Shown here: piece by piece, positions 7,147 through 15,467 of the stretch | Numbering within the stretch: position 1 is the first letter of the stretch | Layout of the letters: each line of letters begins with the position of its first letter | NCBI GenBank assembly: GCA_964403075.1 | Contig: CAYOEV010000038.1 | Span: forward strand, 1-15,467 | DNA: 15,467 nt | Source of the DNA: CAYOEV01 sp964403075 | GTDB lineage: Bacteria > Bacteroidota > Bacteroidia > Cytophagales > Cyclobacteriaceae | Direction of reading: 5' to 3' | Program-made: the position numbers and the translations under genes | Notes under the pieces: model-generated | The model's input: the letters and a program-made list of their open reading frames with translations, nothing else | Told to the model about the DNA's origin: nothing | Database searches by the model: none

Positions 7147-8043
7147 TCACGTCTTTTTAAATCCAAGCGCGCGGATCGATAATGCGCGCGGTGAAACTTT
7201 TATATCGAAAGGCGGTTTGCCCAGGTATTCCCCGTCGATGTGTGCCTCCACGAGTGGTTGTTCTAATATACAAAGCGATTCGGTATCGAACAGGGTGACC
7301 TCTTTCAAATGTGCATGCGTGCCTTTAGATAAACGACCCACATTCAGAAATCTTCTTACCGGTCCGATGCGGCCGATCTGACAAATGGCCAGTTTTCCAC
7401 TGTCCAGCCGACCCTGCGGGGTAAGCCTGAAGCCTCCTCCAAAAGTAGTCCCCTTGGCCACCGTCAATAGCAATAGCTTCTTCACGTGCGTCTGACCTGC
7501 CTGCTGGTAGGTCAAATCGCGCTCTCGATAAGTACTCAATATGCGTAGCACATGGTAATAATACTTGGCATGTCCGCTTAAAACCGGTACGTACGTCTGC
7601 AACATATCGGCTACAATCTGCCCATCGAAGCCCACTCCAATGCCATTGAGAAATTTACGTCCGTTACAGACACCGAGATCTACAAGCAGTCTTTGATCGG
7701 CTTCAATCATGTCCAATATTTTATCCGGATTTTTGGGCAGGTCCAAATTTTTGACATAATCATTCCCCGTGCCAGTTGGAACAATACTTAGCGGCACCGG
7801 AGTCGTCATTCCATTGATGGTATGGTGCAGGGTTCCGTCACCACCGATCACCAAAATATCTGAATGTTGGTGCTGTTTTTCCCTCACCAATGTGGCAATG
7901 GGATGGTCAGCAGCGGTCTCATGCCAATCGTATGACCAATCCCTGACCAACAGTTCCGCCTGAAGCATGGCGGCCTGACGCCGATAATTTTTGGCAGATC
8001 CGGCAGCAGGATTGGCAATGACCAGCAAATGAGGCTTTGTCAA
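7147..8043 (-). CDS. Diacylglycerol/sphingolipid kinase-family lipid kinase
   Basis: Cytoplasmic, membrane-associated lipid kinase of the DAGK-catalytic (YegS/DgkB/BmrU) family, 298 residues, full length. The family motifs are NPAAG at 11-15, the nucleotide-binding GGDGT at 67-71, the PTGTGND motif at 89-94 and GVGFDG near 136-141. It would phosphorylate a diacylglycerol-like lipid using ATP; the exact substrate cannot be told from sequence. The start is TTG, overlapping the dehydratase stop as TTGA (4 bases). The next in-frame ATG (codon 26) would remove the NPAAG motif, so TTG is the likely true start and translation is probably coupled. One base separates its stop from the phosphodiesterase start, and the pairing of two phospholipid enzymes suggests joint lipid recycling. 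Confidence 0.93.
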   Translation of the reverse strand: MTKPHLLVIANPAAGSAKNYRRQAAMLQAELLVRDWSYDWHETAADHPIATLVREKQHQHSDILVIGGDGTLHHTINGMTTPVPLSIVPTGTGNDYVKNLDLPKNPDKILDMIEADQRLLVDLGVCNGRKFLNGIGVGFDGQIVADMLQTYVPVLSGHAKYYYHVLRILSTYRERDLTYQQAGQTHVKKLLLLTVAKGTTFGGGFRLTPQGRLDSGKLAICQIGRIGPVRRFLNVGRLSKGTHAHLKEVTLFDTESLCILEQPLVEAHIDGEYLGKPPFDIKVSPRALSIRALGFKKT

Positions 8044-8981
8044 AACGGGAGATGGTCAAGATCCACATTGCCGCCGGTGAGTATGATACCCACCTGGCGT
8101 CCGTTCAATAGCTTCTGGTATTTGATGGCTGCTGCCAAGGGCACCGCGCAGGACGGCTCAATCAGAATCTTCATACGCTCCCATATCAGCCGCATGGCTG
8201 CGATCATTTCTTTCTCTGACACCTCCCACACGCCCTTGGCGTGTTGCAACAAGATGGGAAAAGTCAAATCGCCAACGTTCGTGCGCAAACCATCTGCCAG
8301 TGAAGGTTTTTTGTCAGTGACCAATCGTTCACCGGCACGAAACGATTGCGCAGTGTCATTGAGATTTTCTGGTTCTGCCAACCACAAAGCGGTTTCCGGT
8401 TGCCAGTATTTGAGTGAAAGCGCGGCTCCCGCAGCGAGCCCACCTCCGCCTACCGGGGTTATCAATACGTCCAGCCCTTTTACCTGTTTGATGAACTCCT
8501 TACTTGCAGTAGCCTGACCGGCTATGACCTGGTAATCATTAAAAGGATGAACAAACAAAGCGCCGGTTTCCAACCGGATTTTCTCACTCATTTCCGCCCG
8601 CGCCTGGTCATTGGGCGCACAAGTAATTAACTCTGCACCATAATTTTTTACTGCTTCCATCTTGGGACGCGCAGAATTTTCAGGCATCACAATGTAGGCT
8701 TTGGCGCCATACAACTGCGCCGCGTGTGCCACGGCCTGACCGTGATTGCCCGAACTGTGCGTCACAAAACCTCTGGCACCTTTCGCGGAGTCAGTAGAAA
8801 AAATATGATTGGCAGCTCCCCGCATTTTAAAGGCACCTATCTTCTGAAAATTTTCACATTTAAAAAAAAGCTGAGCACCCACCAACTTATCGAGAGAGGC
8901 ACAGGTCAAAACAGGCGTTTCATGGATGTACGGCTCAATCCGCTGATGTGCCTGCTCGATGTCTACCCTGCTCGGTACCAT
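8040..8981 (-). CDS. PLP-dependent threonine/serine dehydratase
   Basis: Fold-type II pyridoxal-phosphate enzyme, 313 residues, without the C-terminal ACT regulatory domain of biosynthetic IlvA. It would deaminate L-threonine or L-serine to the 2-oxo acid and ammonia. The Schiff-base lysine is K52 in GAFKMRGA. The substrate loop is SSGNHGQA (76-83) and the phosphate-binding glycine loop is GGGGLAAG (about 178-185). A metal-site-like AEPENLND (about 208-215) resembles the divalent-ion site of serine racemase, so serine racemase or threo-3-hydroxyaspartate dehydratase activity is also possible. I chose the ATG at 8981; a TTG two codons earlier (8987) is the alternative. It lies 21 bases after polA and overlaps the lipid kinase gene by 4 bases, so it is part of the same transcription unit although its chemistry is unrelated. 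Confidence 0.93.
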   Translation of the reverse strand: MVPSRVDIEQAHQRIEPYIHETPVLTCASLDKLVGAQLFFKCENFQKIGAFKMRGAANHIFSTDSAKGARGFVTHSSGNHGQAVAHAAQLYGAKAYIVMPENSARPKMEAVKNYGAELITCAPNDQARAEMSEKIRLETGALFVHPFNDYQVIAGQATASKEFIKQVKGLDVLITPVGGGGLAAGAALSLKYWQPETALWLAEPENLNDTAQSFRAGERLVTDKKPSLADGLRTNVGDLTFPILLQHAKGVWEVSEKEMIAAMRLIWERMKILIEPSCAVPLAAAIKYQKLLNGRQVGIILTGGNVDLDHLPF

Positions 8982-9002
8982 AATCAAAATCTACAATCCC
9001 TT

Positions 9003-11765
9003 CTAATGTGCTTCTAACCAGTCTTTGCCAATGCCAGTGCCCACTTCCATGGGTACCGACAGCGGAAGGGCCTCCTTCATCAGCGTCACTATCTTTCCTG
9101 GCAAGATATCCTGTTCGTCTTTATGCAATTCAAAAACCAATTCATCATGTACCTGCATCAGCATTTTGGATTGTACCTGCTCCTCCCGCATCCATCGATG
9201 AATATTGATCATCGCCACTTTGATGATGTCTGCTGCGCTTCCTTGAATGGGTGCATTGATGGCATTTCTTTCGTCAAAACCCCGCATGGTAAAATTTCTA
9301 GAATTGATGTTACGGAGATACCTCCTTCTACCTAAAATCGTTTCCACGTAACCCTTTTCCCGGGCTTTTTCCACTGACACATCCATGTACCTTTTAACAT
9401 CAGGAAATTCTTTGAAATAAGCTTTGATAATGTCTCCTGCCTCACCTCGTGAGATATTAAGATTTTGAGACAAACCAAATGCCGATATCCCATAAATGAT
9501 TCCAAAATTAACTTCTTTGGCCTTCCGGCGCATGTTCGGCTCAACTTCATCGATGGCCACCTCAAATACTTTGGAAGCGGTGGTCGCGTGGATGTCACGG
9601 CCCTCCTTGAACGCATTCATCATCGCGGCATCTTCAGAAAACGCTGCCATGATTCGAAGCTCAATCTGGGAATAGTCGGCTGAAAACATCAAAAAATCGG
9701 CAGAGCGCGCGACAAAAGCTTTCCTAATTTCTCTGCCCTTTGGCGTGCGGATCGGGATATTCTGCAAATTCGGGTTGTTCGAACTAAGTCGACCTGTGGA
9801 AGCTACCGTTTGCCGGTAATCTGTATGCACACGCTCATCTACTACGCTTATCAACTTGGGCAACGCGTCCACATAAGTAGATTTCAACTTTTGATATTCC
9901 CTGAATTCCAGGATTCTCGCTGCAATCGGATGCTCGTGGGACAACTTGGACAGGATTTCTTCCCCGGTGGCATACTGACCGGTCTTGGTCGTTTTTGGAT
10001 TTTCTACCAGCTTCATCCGGTCGAAAAGTATCTCGCCAAGCTGTTTGGGTGAACCGATGTTGAACTCCAAACCGGCTAGTTTGAAGATTTCATCTTGTGT
10101 CTTTCGGCTTTCCTCATCCAGCTCCTGAGACATGGCCTTCAGCGCTTCCACGTCGATCGCTACCCCTTCGTATTCCATATCCGCCAGCACGAGCGATAAC
10201 GGTTCTTCTACATCGTGCAGGAGTTTGTCCAACTGTTGCTCCACAATCAACTTTTCAAGTTTGTCCTTAAGTTGCAGGGTAATGTCCGCATCTTCACACG
10301 CATAGTCCTTTACCTGCTCCACGGGTATTTGATCTATGGTTTTTTGCTTTTTCCCTTTAGGTCCTACCACCTCTTGATAAGAAATGGTCCGGTAACCGAG
10401 AAATTTGTCGGCCAAAGTATCCATGTTGTTCGGAGTGTCCGAATCCAGTAAAAAGCTGGCAAGCATGGTATCGAAAAAGGGAGGTACGAGCACCAATCCG
10501 TAGTTACGTAATATTTGAAAGTCGTACTTAATATTCTGACCCACTTTTACTTTAGATGGGTCAACAAATATTTCTTCGAAGGGCGCTAAGGTGGTCCGAT
10601 CTTCTGTTACATCTCCGGACAAGGGTAGGTAAAAAGCCTCTTTGGTTTTTACAGCAAATGAAATGCCCACCAATCGGGCCTCACGAGTGTGTAAACTGGT
10701 GGTTTCAGTATCGAAACAAAAGCTTTTGGAGGACTTTAATAAGGCCAATAGCTCAGTTTCCTTTTCCTTACTGTCCACCAATACGTAATTGGGCTTTTCA
10801 GTTAAGACGGTCTTTCTGGTCAAAAGCTCCCCACTGGGAGGTGCAAAAAGACCCAATTGGTCAGCGGCTGCAGCGCCCTTGATGCCATTTTCTTCCTGGA
10901 ATATGCGCCGGGCAATGGTACGAAATTCCAACTCATTCAGTACAGGCATTAACTGGTCACGATCGGGTTCCCGATAGGCAAAGACAGCCTCATCAAAGTC
11001 GATGGGAACATCTATTTTAATAGTGGCTAATTCTTTGGATAACAGACCCAGCGCTCCATTTTCTTCAAACTTAATCTTCATGGCGCCCTTCAAGTCATCT
11101 TTATGCTCGAGGATAGCCTCTACCGAGCCGTATTCCTTGAGCAGCTTTGAGGCAGTCTTATCACCAATCCCTGCCACGCCTGGGATGTTGTCTACGCTAT
11201 CGCCCTTTAAACCCAGGACATCTCTGACCTGATCGACTTTATCGATGCCAAACTTTTCCAGCACTTCCGGGATGCCCATCACCTCTACTCCATTACCCAT
11301 TCGAGAGGGCTTGTAAAGAAAAATTCGCTCCTCCACCAGTTGTGCGAAATCCTTGTCCGGCGTCATCATAAAAACTTCATATCCCTGTTTTGCCGCACTT
11401 TTGGCAATGGTGCCAATGATGTCATCTGCCTCAAACCCATCCAATTCCAGGATGGGGACATGCATTCCTTTCAAAATTTTCTTGCAATAAGGAATGGCAA
11501 TCCCAATTTCCTCGGGCTGCTTTTCACGTGTCGCCTTGTAGGGGCCATATTCCTTATGTCTGAAGGTGGGTGCCAGCGTATCAAATGCTACCGCCAGATG
11601 GGAAGGTTTTTCCTTGGTAATGACCTCCAACAGCGAGTTGGTAAATCCCAGAATTGCTCCGGTGTTTATGCCATTGGTAGTTAAACGCGGGACCTTGCTC
11701 ATGGCAAAGTGGGCCCTGTAAATCAGGGCCATGGCGTCCAGAAGAAAAAGTTTTTTATCCGCCAA
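9003..11765 (-). CDS. polA: DNA polymerase I
   Basis: Full three-domain DNA polymerase I, 920 residues, for Okazaki-fragment processing and repair. The 5' nuclease is at about 1-290 (FEADDIIG, TPDKDFAQL, GLKGDSVDNIPGV). The proofreading exonuclease appears active, with D352/E354 in FDTETTSL, D415 in NIKYDF and Y488/D492 in YACED. Polymerase motifs: A has D697 (SADYSQIELR), B has RRKAKEVNFGIIYG (F754 at the sugar-discrimination position), C has D874 (VHDELV). A clamp-binding-like QLGLF lies at 303-307, in the linker after the nuclease domain. The frame opens at 11822, but that would overlap the M28 gene by 55 bases. The TTG at 11765 gives MADKKLFLLDAMAL, the normal family N terminus, and is preceded by GGAG with 6-base spacing. 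It is two bases after the M28 stop. Confidence 0.97.
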   Translation of the reverse strand: MADKKLFLLDAMALIYRAHFAMSKVPRLTTNGINTGAILGFTNSLLEVITKEKPSHLAVAFDTLAPTFRHKEYGPYKATREKQPEEIGIAIPYCKKILKGMHVPILELDGFEADDIIGTIAKSAAKQGYEVFMMTPDKDFAQLVEERIFLYKPSRMGNGVEVMGIPEVLEKFGIDKVDQVRDVLGLKGDSVDNIPGVAGIGDKTASKLLKEYGSVEAILEHKDDLKGAMKIKFEENGALGLLSKELATIKIDVPIDFDEAVFAYREPDRDQLMPVLNELEFRTIARRIFQEENGIKGAAAADQLGLFAPPSGELLTRKTVLTEKPNYVLVDSKEKETELLALLKSSKSFCFDTETTSLHTREARLVGISFAVKTKEAFYLPLSGDVTEDRTTLAPFEEIFVDPSKVKVGQNIKYDFQILRNYGLVLVPPFFDTMLASFLLDSDTPNNMDTLADKFLGYRTISYQEVVGPKGKKQKTIDQIPVEQVKDYACEDADITLQLKDKLEKLIVEQQLDKLLHDVEEPLSLVLADMEYEGVAIDVEALKAMSQELDEESRKTQDEIFKLAGLEFNIGSPKQLGEILFDRMKLVENPKTTKTGQYATGEEILSKLSHEHPIAARILEFREYQKLKSTYVDALPKLISVVDERVHTDYRQTVASTGRLSSNNPNLQNIPIRTPKGREIRKAFVARSADFLMFSADYSQIELRIMAAFSEDAAMMNAFKEGRDIHATTASKVFEVAIDEVEPNMRRKAKEVNFGIIYGISAFGLSQNLNISRGEAGDIIKAYFKEFPDVKRYMDVSVEKAREKGYVETILGRRRYLRNINSRNFTMRGFDERNAINAPIQGSAADIIKVAMINIHRWMREEQVQSKMLMQVHDELVFELHKDEQDILPGKIVTLMKEALPLSVPMEVGTGIGKDWLEAH

Positions 11766-11767
11766 AA

Positions 11768-13237
11768 TTATCTCCGATACAGTTGTACGCCTATGGGGTA
11801 ATACTTGTCGCCTTCTACCCAAAAGGGAGCTTCAGGTGCGTTGGATATCAAACGACCGGCCAGCAAATAAGCCTGCCAGTATTTGGTCACGTAATCCAGG
11901 TCCAGCGATTCCACTTCATCACCCGCCTGGTGATAGTATTTCATAATCTCCTGATCAAAAGCCACAAGGCCCATGCTAAAATCGGGCGCCGGCACTCCCT
12001 TTTTTGCAAACTGCACATTGTCTGAACGATCGAATAGGTTTTGCTCTGGTACGGGATCGTCAATGGCCTCTAAACCATATATGCCTGCAGCATTTACAAA
12101 ATGGGGTTTTGCTGTTGTCCTTGACAAACCAATCACTGTTACTTTTTCTGTATCGTTATAACCGCCGTTATCAATATTCATGTTAAAAACTACCTGATTC
12201 ATCGCTACCGGCGGGTGGTCTGCAAACCAGGCACTACCTAACAAACCTTTTTCCTCCGCGGTGAACATTACGAAGATTGTCGACCTTTTGGCCGGGTATT
12301 TGGCCATATTTTCTGCGGCAGCCAATACACCAGTTACGCCTACCGCATTGTCACGTGCGCCATTGTAAATAGTGTCACCTTCCGCACCCGGCTTACCAAT
12401 GCCCACGTGATCGTAGTGGGCAGTGTATATCACATATTCATCCTTCAGTTCCGGGTCGGTACCAGGGACATAGCCAACCAAATTAGCGGCATTAAAAGTT
12501 TCAATAGCTACTTCGGGGATGTCAATGGCAATTTTTTTGGCTTCCTGTAAGGCCTCAAGCGTTTCCCGCTGACTTTCCTTCATCCATAAGGTTGGAATAA
12601 TGTCCTCGTCCTTTTCACCTAACAGCACCTGCTCCTGATTGAAGTAGTTGACGAGAAAATTCCAGGGCAGGCTGGGCGAATTGTAAAGTTCTATGACCCC
12701 CACAGCGCCTGCCTCTCTGGCCAGCTTGCGTTTGCCACCAATCATATCAAACCAGGCCTGAGGACTTACGGATACTCCGTCTCCACAGTAGGTCAAAACA
12801 ACTTTATCCTTTAGGTCCATTTCAGCCAGAACCTCCTCGTTGAGCACCTTCACAAATACCAACTCCCCTTTCCAGTCCAATCCGTTGCCGGCCATTATCA
12901 GAAAATCATCGGCCATTTTGAAAGTTTTTTCACCCGCCATGATGGTACCTTTCGTCGCAACACTTTTCTTGATAAAAGGTACCTCCTGTCTGTAATTAGG
13001 TAGCTCCTCTAAAGCTTTGATACCGTAAGCTTTAAATTGCTCAACAATGTAGTCGGCCGCTTTGTCTTGGCCTTCAGATGGCGTATTTCTGCCGGCGAGC
13101 TCATCTGAAGCCATGTATTTCAAATGTTGGATCGATTGGTTCTGATCAAAAGTTTTGGCTACGACCTCCTCGGGAGATTGTGCCATCGCTACACCACAAG
13201 TACACGATAAAATGAATGAGAGAGATATAAACTTCAT
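11768..13237 (-). CDS. Secreted M28-family zinc aminopeptidase with PA-like insert
   Basis: Exported metallopeptidase, 489 residues, likely releasing N-terminal amino acids in the periplasm or outside. It has a type I signal peptide with cleavage after about residue 19 (GVAMAQS). A protease-associated-type domain lies at about 120-235. In the M28 catalytic domain, the two-zinc site is complete: H274 (HYDHVG), D296 (GARDN), E328/E329 (FTAEEKG: general base and ligand), D356 (NIDNGG) and H436 (YYHQAGDE). The ATG at 13237 is three bases after the GH3 stop, and its own stop is two bases before polA, so it sits inside the operon. A peptidase beside polA has no obvious shared pathway. Exact substrate specificity cannot be read from the sequence. 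Confidence 0.94.
   Translation of the reverse strand: MKFISLSFILSCTCGVAMAQSPEEVVAKTFDQNQSIQHLKYMASDELAGRNTPSEGQDKAADYIVEQFKAYGIKALEELPNYRQEVPFIKKSVATKGTIMAGEKTFKMADDFLIMAGNGLDWKGELVFVKVLNEEVLAEMDLKDKVVLTYCGDGVSVSPQAWFDMIGGKRKLAREAGAVGVIELYNSPSLPWNFLVNYFNQEQVLLGEKDEDIIPTLWMKESQRETLEALQEAKKIAIDIPEVAIETFNAANLVGYVPGTDPELKDEYVIYTAHYDHVGIGKPGAEGDTIYNGARDNAVGVTGVLAAAENMAKYPAKRSTIFVMFTAEEKGLLGSAWFADHPPVAMNQVVFNMNIDNGGYNDTEKVTVIGLSRTTAKPHFVNAAGIYGLEAIDDPVPEQNLFDRSDNVQFAKKGVPAPDFSMGLVAFDQEIMKYYHQAGDEVESLDLDYVTKYWQAYLLAGRLISNAPEAPFWVEGDKYYPIGVQLYRR
11772..11775 (-). promoter_or_regulatory. Ribosome binding site deciding the polA start
   Basis: GGAG on the minus strand, inside the last codons of the M28 gene, six bases before the TTG at 11765. 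This placement supports TTG at 11765 as the polA start and suggests translation re-initiates after the M28 stop codon, which lies between the two. Confidence 0.55.
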
Positions 13238-13240
13238 GGT

Positions 13241-14770
13241 TCAGTCATCTAAATTTTTTAAAATAAGCAGTATTTCATCAATGTATTTTCTGGAATTACT
13301 CAAACGTGGCACCTTGTTCTGTCCTCCAAGTTTACCACGCGCTTTCATCCAGCTGTAAAAAGTCTTTTCCGGAGCGGCATGTATCACGGGAAGGTCTAGC
13401 GCCATGTCTTTATACCTTTTGGCGTCGTAGTCAGAATTTACTTCACGCAATTTTTCATCCAGCACCTGTACAAACCTGTCCATTTCATTGGGCATCTTAA
13501 TGAATTCAATGACCCATTCGTGGCTTCCTTTTTTTCCTTCATCCAGGTATTTAGGGGCAGCGGTGAAGTTGTCAATCTCCGCGTGGGTCACATTACAGGC
13601 AAAAAAAATGGCCTCCTCTGCATTCTCAATGATCAGCTCTTCTCCAAAAGCGTTGATGAAATGCTTGGTCCTACCGGCAATTTTGATCCGGTAAGGTGCA
13701 ATAGAGGTAAAACGAACGGTATCTCCGATCTTATATCTCCAGAGACCGCCATTCGTGGTAATGACCATGGCATAGCATTTATTCAATTCTACCTGATCCA
13801 GTGGTACGATTTTACCCTCCTCCGTTTCCCCGTTGTGCATGGGTATAAACTCATAAAAAATGCCATAATCAAGCATGAGGAGCATCTCCTGACTATCAGT
13901 TAGGTCCTGTATACCAAAAAAACCCTCCGATGCATTGTAAGTTTCCATGTATCGCATCTCGTCGGATGGAATCAGCCGCTGAAACAGGTCGCGGTAAGGC
14001 GTGAAAGACACCGCCCCATGAAAGAAGACCTCCAGGTTGGGCCAGACTTCCAATATATTTGAAATCCCTTTCACTTCCATGACTTTTTCCAGTAAGACCA
14101 CCATCCAGGTGGGCACGCCAGAAATATTGGTCACGTTCTCGTCTGCTGTGATGCGTGCCATCTTACAGATTTTTTCTTCCCACTCCTCCATCAAGGCAAC
14201 GTCCAGACCCGGCGTGCGGTAGAGTTGCGCCCACCAGGGAAGGTTTTTCAATAATACAGCCGATACATCTCCGTAGTAGGATTTAGCATTGGCATCGAAT
14301 TGATTCAATTGGTGGCTACCTCCGATCACCAGGCTTTTGCCATCAAATATTTGTGCGTCTGGATAATTGTTGAAATATAAGGAGAGCAGATCTTTACCCC
14401 CCTTGTAATGGCAGTCTTCAAGTGCTTCATTCGTCACCGGAATAAACTTGCTTCGGGCATTGGTGGTACCAGAAGATTTGGCGAACCATTTCACCTCAGA
14501 AGGCCACAATATTTTTTGTTCTCCCTTCATCAACCGTTCGATGTACGGAAACAATTCCTCATAACTAACGACAGGTAATTGGCCCTTAAAATCCTCATAA
14601 TTTTTTATCGACTTAAAATCGTGGTCCCTTCCGTATTGGGTATCAGATGCTTTGGCCACCAACTGACTCATTAACTCATGCTGCACCTCATGTGGGTATT
14701 TCATGAACAACTCAATCTGGTGGATGCGCTTTTTCATCACCCATGAAATGATGGAATTGATCAACGCCAT
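13241..14770 (-). CDS. GH3 auxin-responsive-promoter family protein (acyl-adenylating)
   Basis: Adenylate-forming enzyme of the GH3 family, 509 residues, full length. In plants these proteins join amino acids to jasmonate or auxin; the bacterial role is not established. The ATP-binding P-loop is KSSGTTNARSK at 98-108. The second nucleotide motif is YNASEGFFG (278-286). Further family features are TTNGGLWRYKIGD (338-350), GRTKHFINAFGEEL (366-379) and a C-terminal lysine region GKLGGQNKVPRL (479-490), consistent with the domain that rotates between half-reactions. There is no signal peptide, so it is cytoplasmic. It is two bases after lptB and three before the M28 gene, implying co-expression. 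By context it may adenylate a fatty or hydroxy acid used in envelope lipids, but that is inference. Confidence 0.93.
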   Translation of the reverse strand: MALINSIISWVMKKRIHQIELFMKYPHEVQHELMSQLVAKASDTQYGRDHDFKSIKNYEDFKGQLPVVSYEELFPYIERLMKGEQKILWPSEVKWFAKSSGTTNARSKFIPVTNEALEDCHYKGGKDLLSLYFNNYPDAQIFDGKSLVIGGSHQLNQFDANAKSYYGDVSAVLLKNLPWWAQLYRTPGLDVALMEEWEEKICKMARITADENVTNISGVPTWMVVLLEKVMEVKGISNILEVWPNLEVFFHGAVSFTPYRDLFQRLIPSDEMRYMETYNASEGFFGIQDLTDSQEMLLMLDYGIFYEFIPMHNGETEEGKIVPLDQVELNKCYAMVITTNGGLWRYKIGDTVRFTSIAPYRIKIAGRTKHFINAFGEELIIENAEEAIFFACNVTHAEIDNFTAAPKYLDEGKKGSHEWVIEFIKMPNEMDRFVQVLDEKLREVNSDYDAKRYKDMALDLPVIHAAPEKTFYSWMKARGKLGGQNKVPRLSNSRKYIDEILLILKNLDD

Positions 14771-14772
14771 AC

Positions 14773-15467
14773 TTAAATCTTTCTCTTCAGTTCAAAATGC
14801 TTACCCAGATATACGCGCCGCACCTGTTCATCTGCAGCCAACTCTTCTGCCGTTCCTGCCTTTAATAGGCGGCCCTCGAACATAAGATACGCGCGATCGG
14901 TGATGGAAAGTGTCTCATTCACATTGTGATCAGTGATCAGTATGCCTATATTCTTTTCGCGCAACTTGGCAACAATACCCTGAATTTCCTCCACCGCAAT
15001 CGGGTCCACTCCGGCAAAAGGTTCATCTAACAAGACAAAATGCGGATCTACCGCCAGGGCTCGTGCAATTTCTGTTCTTCTCCTTTCACCTCCTGACAGC
15101 ACACGGCCAAGATTTTTTCTTACATGTGTCAGACTAAATTCTTCCAGCAGAGCCTCTGTTTTTTCTTTTTGCTCCGTCTTGCCCAACTTGGTCATTTCCA
15201 AAACGCTCAATATATTGTCCTCCACAGAAAGTTTACGGAAAACCGAGGCTTCCTGTGCCAGGTAGCCGATCCCACGCTGGGCACGACGAAACATGGGCAA
15301 ATCTGTAATGTCAGCTTTATCCAAAAAAATTCTCCCCTCATTTGGCTTTATCAGGCCTACGATCATGTAGAAGGTGGTGGTCTTGCCGGCACCATTCGGA
15401 CCTAACAGACCCACAATCTCTCCCTGACTTACGCTCACTGACACATCACTTACCACGCTCCTTCGTT
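14773..15467 (-). CDS. lptB: LPS export ABC transporter ATPase LptB (5' end outside window)
   Basis: ATPase of the LptB2FGC complex that extracts lipopolysaccharide from the inner membrane and drives it to the outer membrane. Visible motifs: Walker A GPNGAGKTT, a Q-loop region YLAQEASVFRKLSVEDN, signature LSGGERRR, Walker B FVLLDEPFAGVDP, and the H-loop in LITDHNV. ERRRTEIARAL and the DEPFAGVDPIAVEEIQ stretch are characteristic of LptB rather than of general ABC ATPases. The frame stays open to the window edge (codons before the GTG at 15456 read R-R-S), so the gene is truncated by about 15 codons and the internal GTG is not the true start. It is the first visible gene of the compact unit, two bases before GH3. 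The promoter is outside the window. Confidence 0.96.
   Translation of the reverse strand, partial: RRSVVSDVSVSVSQGEIVGLLGPNGAGKTTTFYMIVGLIKPNEGRIFLDKADITDLPMFRRAQRGIGYLAQEASVFRKLSVEDNILSVLEMTKLGKTEQKEKTEALLEEFSLTHVRKNLGRVLSGGERRRTEIARALAVDPHFVLLDEPFAGVDPIAVEEIQGIVAKLREKNIGILITDHNVNETLSITDRAYLMFEGRLLKAGTAEELAADEQVRRVYLGKHFELKRKI

Noticed and set aside
8029..8517. 162-codon plus-strand frame opposite the dehydratase
   Set aside because: It is an antisense shadow of a clearly real gene, with low-complexity serine/proline-rich composition.
1..15467. CRISPR array, toxin-antitoxin, restriction or phage genes
   Set aside because: No regularly spaced repeats, no short overlapping gene pair of that type, and no defence or phage protein motifs were seen in any frame.

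Overview
The window looks like chromosomal DNA of a Bacteroidota bacterium, most likely a marine-type Cytophagales relative. This is inferred from the gene set (a bacterial GH3-family protein beside LptB, many small lipoproteins, M28 and BD-FAE-like secreted hydrolases), the mostly weak Shine-Dalgarno signals and the moderate base composition. No taxonomic marker such as rRNA is present. All confident protein genes lie on the minus strand.

Right part (about 6312-15467): a very compact unit transcribed right to left: lptB (cut by the window edge), GH3 family, M28 aminopeptidase-like, polA, PLP-dependent threonine/serine dehydratase, diacylglycerol-kinase-family lipid kinase, glycerophosphodiester phosphodiesterase lipoprotein. 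Gaps are 1 to 21 bases or a 4-base overlap, so this is probably one operon. It mixes envelope and lipid functions with DNA polymerase I. After a 150-base gap comes dinB (DNA polymerase IV), also minus strand.

Middle part (3164-5080): a secreted alpha/beta-hydrolase lipoprotein and a small lipoprotein of unknown role, each with its own flanking spacer.

Left part (1-3163): distinctly A+T-richer. It carries an orphan membrane histidine kinase, a possible small gene remnant (2019-2201) and a hypothetical lipoprotein. It ends at a 42-base 3' fragment of a tRNA-Val(UAC), broken exactly at the anticodon loop and followed by a perfect 12-bp hairpin terminator. That is the classic footprint of site-specific integration into a tRNA gene, so 1-2850 is probably the right end of an integrated island. 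A ~118-base direct repeat occurs at 1-118 and 3047-3163, bracketing this segment.

I found no CRISPR array, transposase, integrase, toxin-antitoxin pair or recognisable defence system. The most interesting items are the tRNA-fragment junction, the unexplained dispersed repeat, and the lptB-GH3-polA gene packing.
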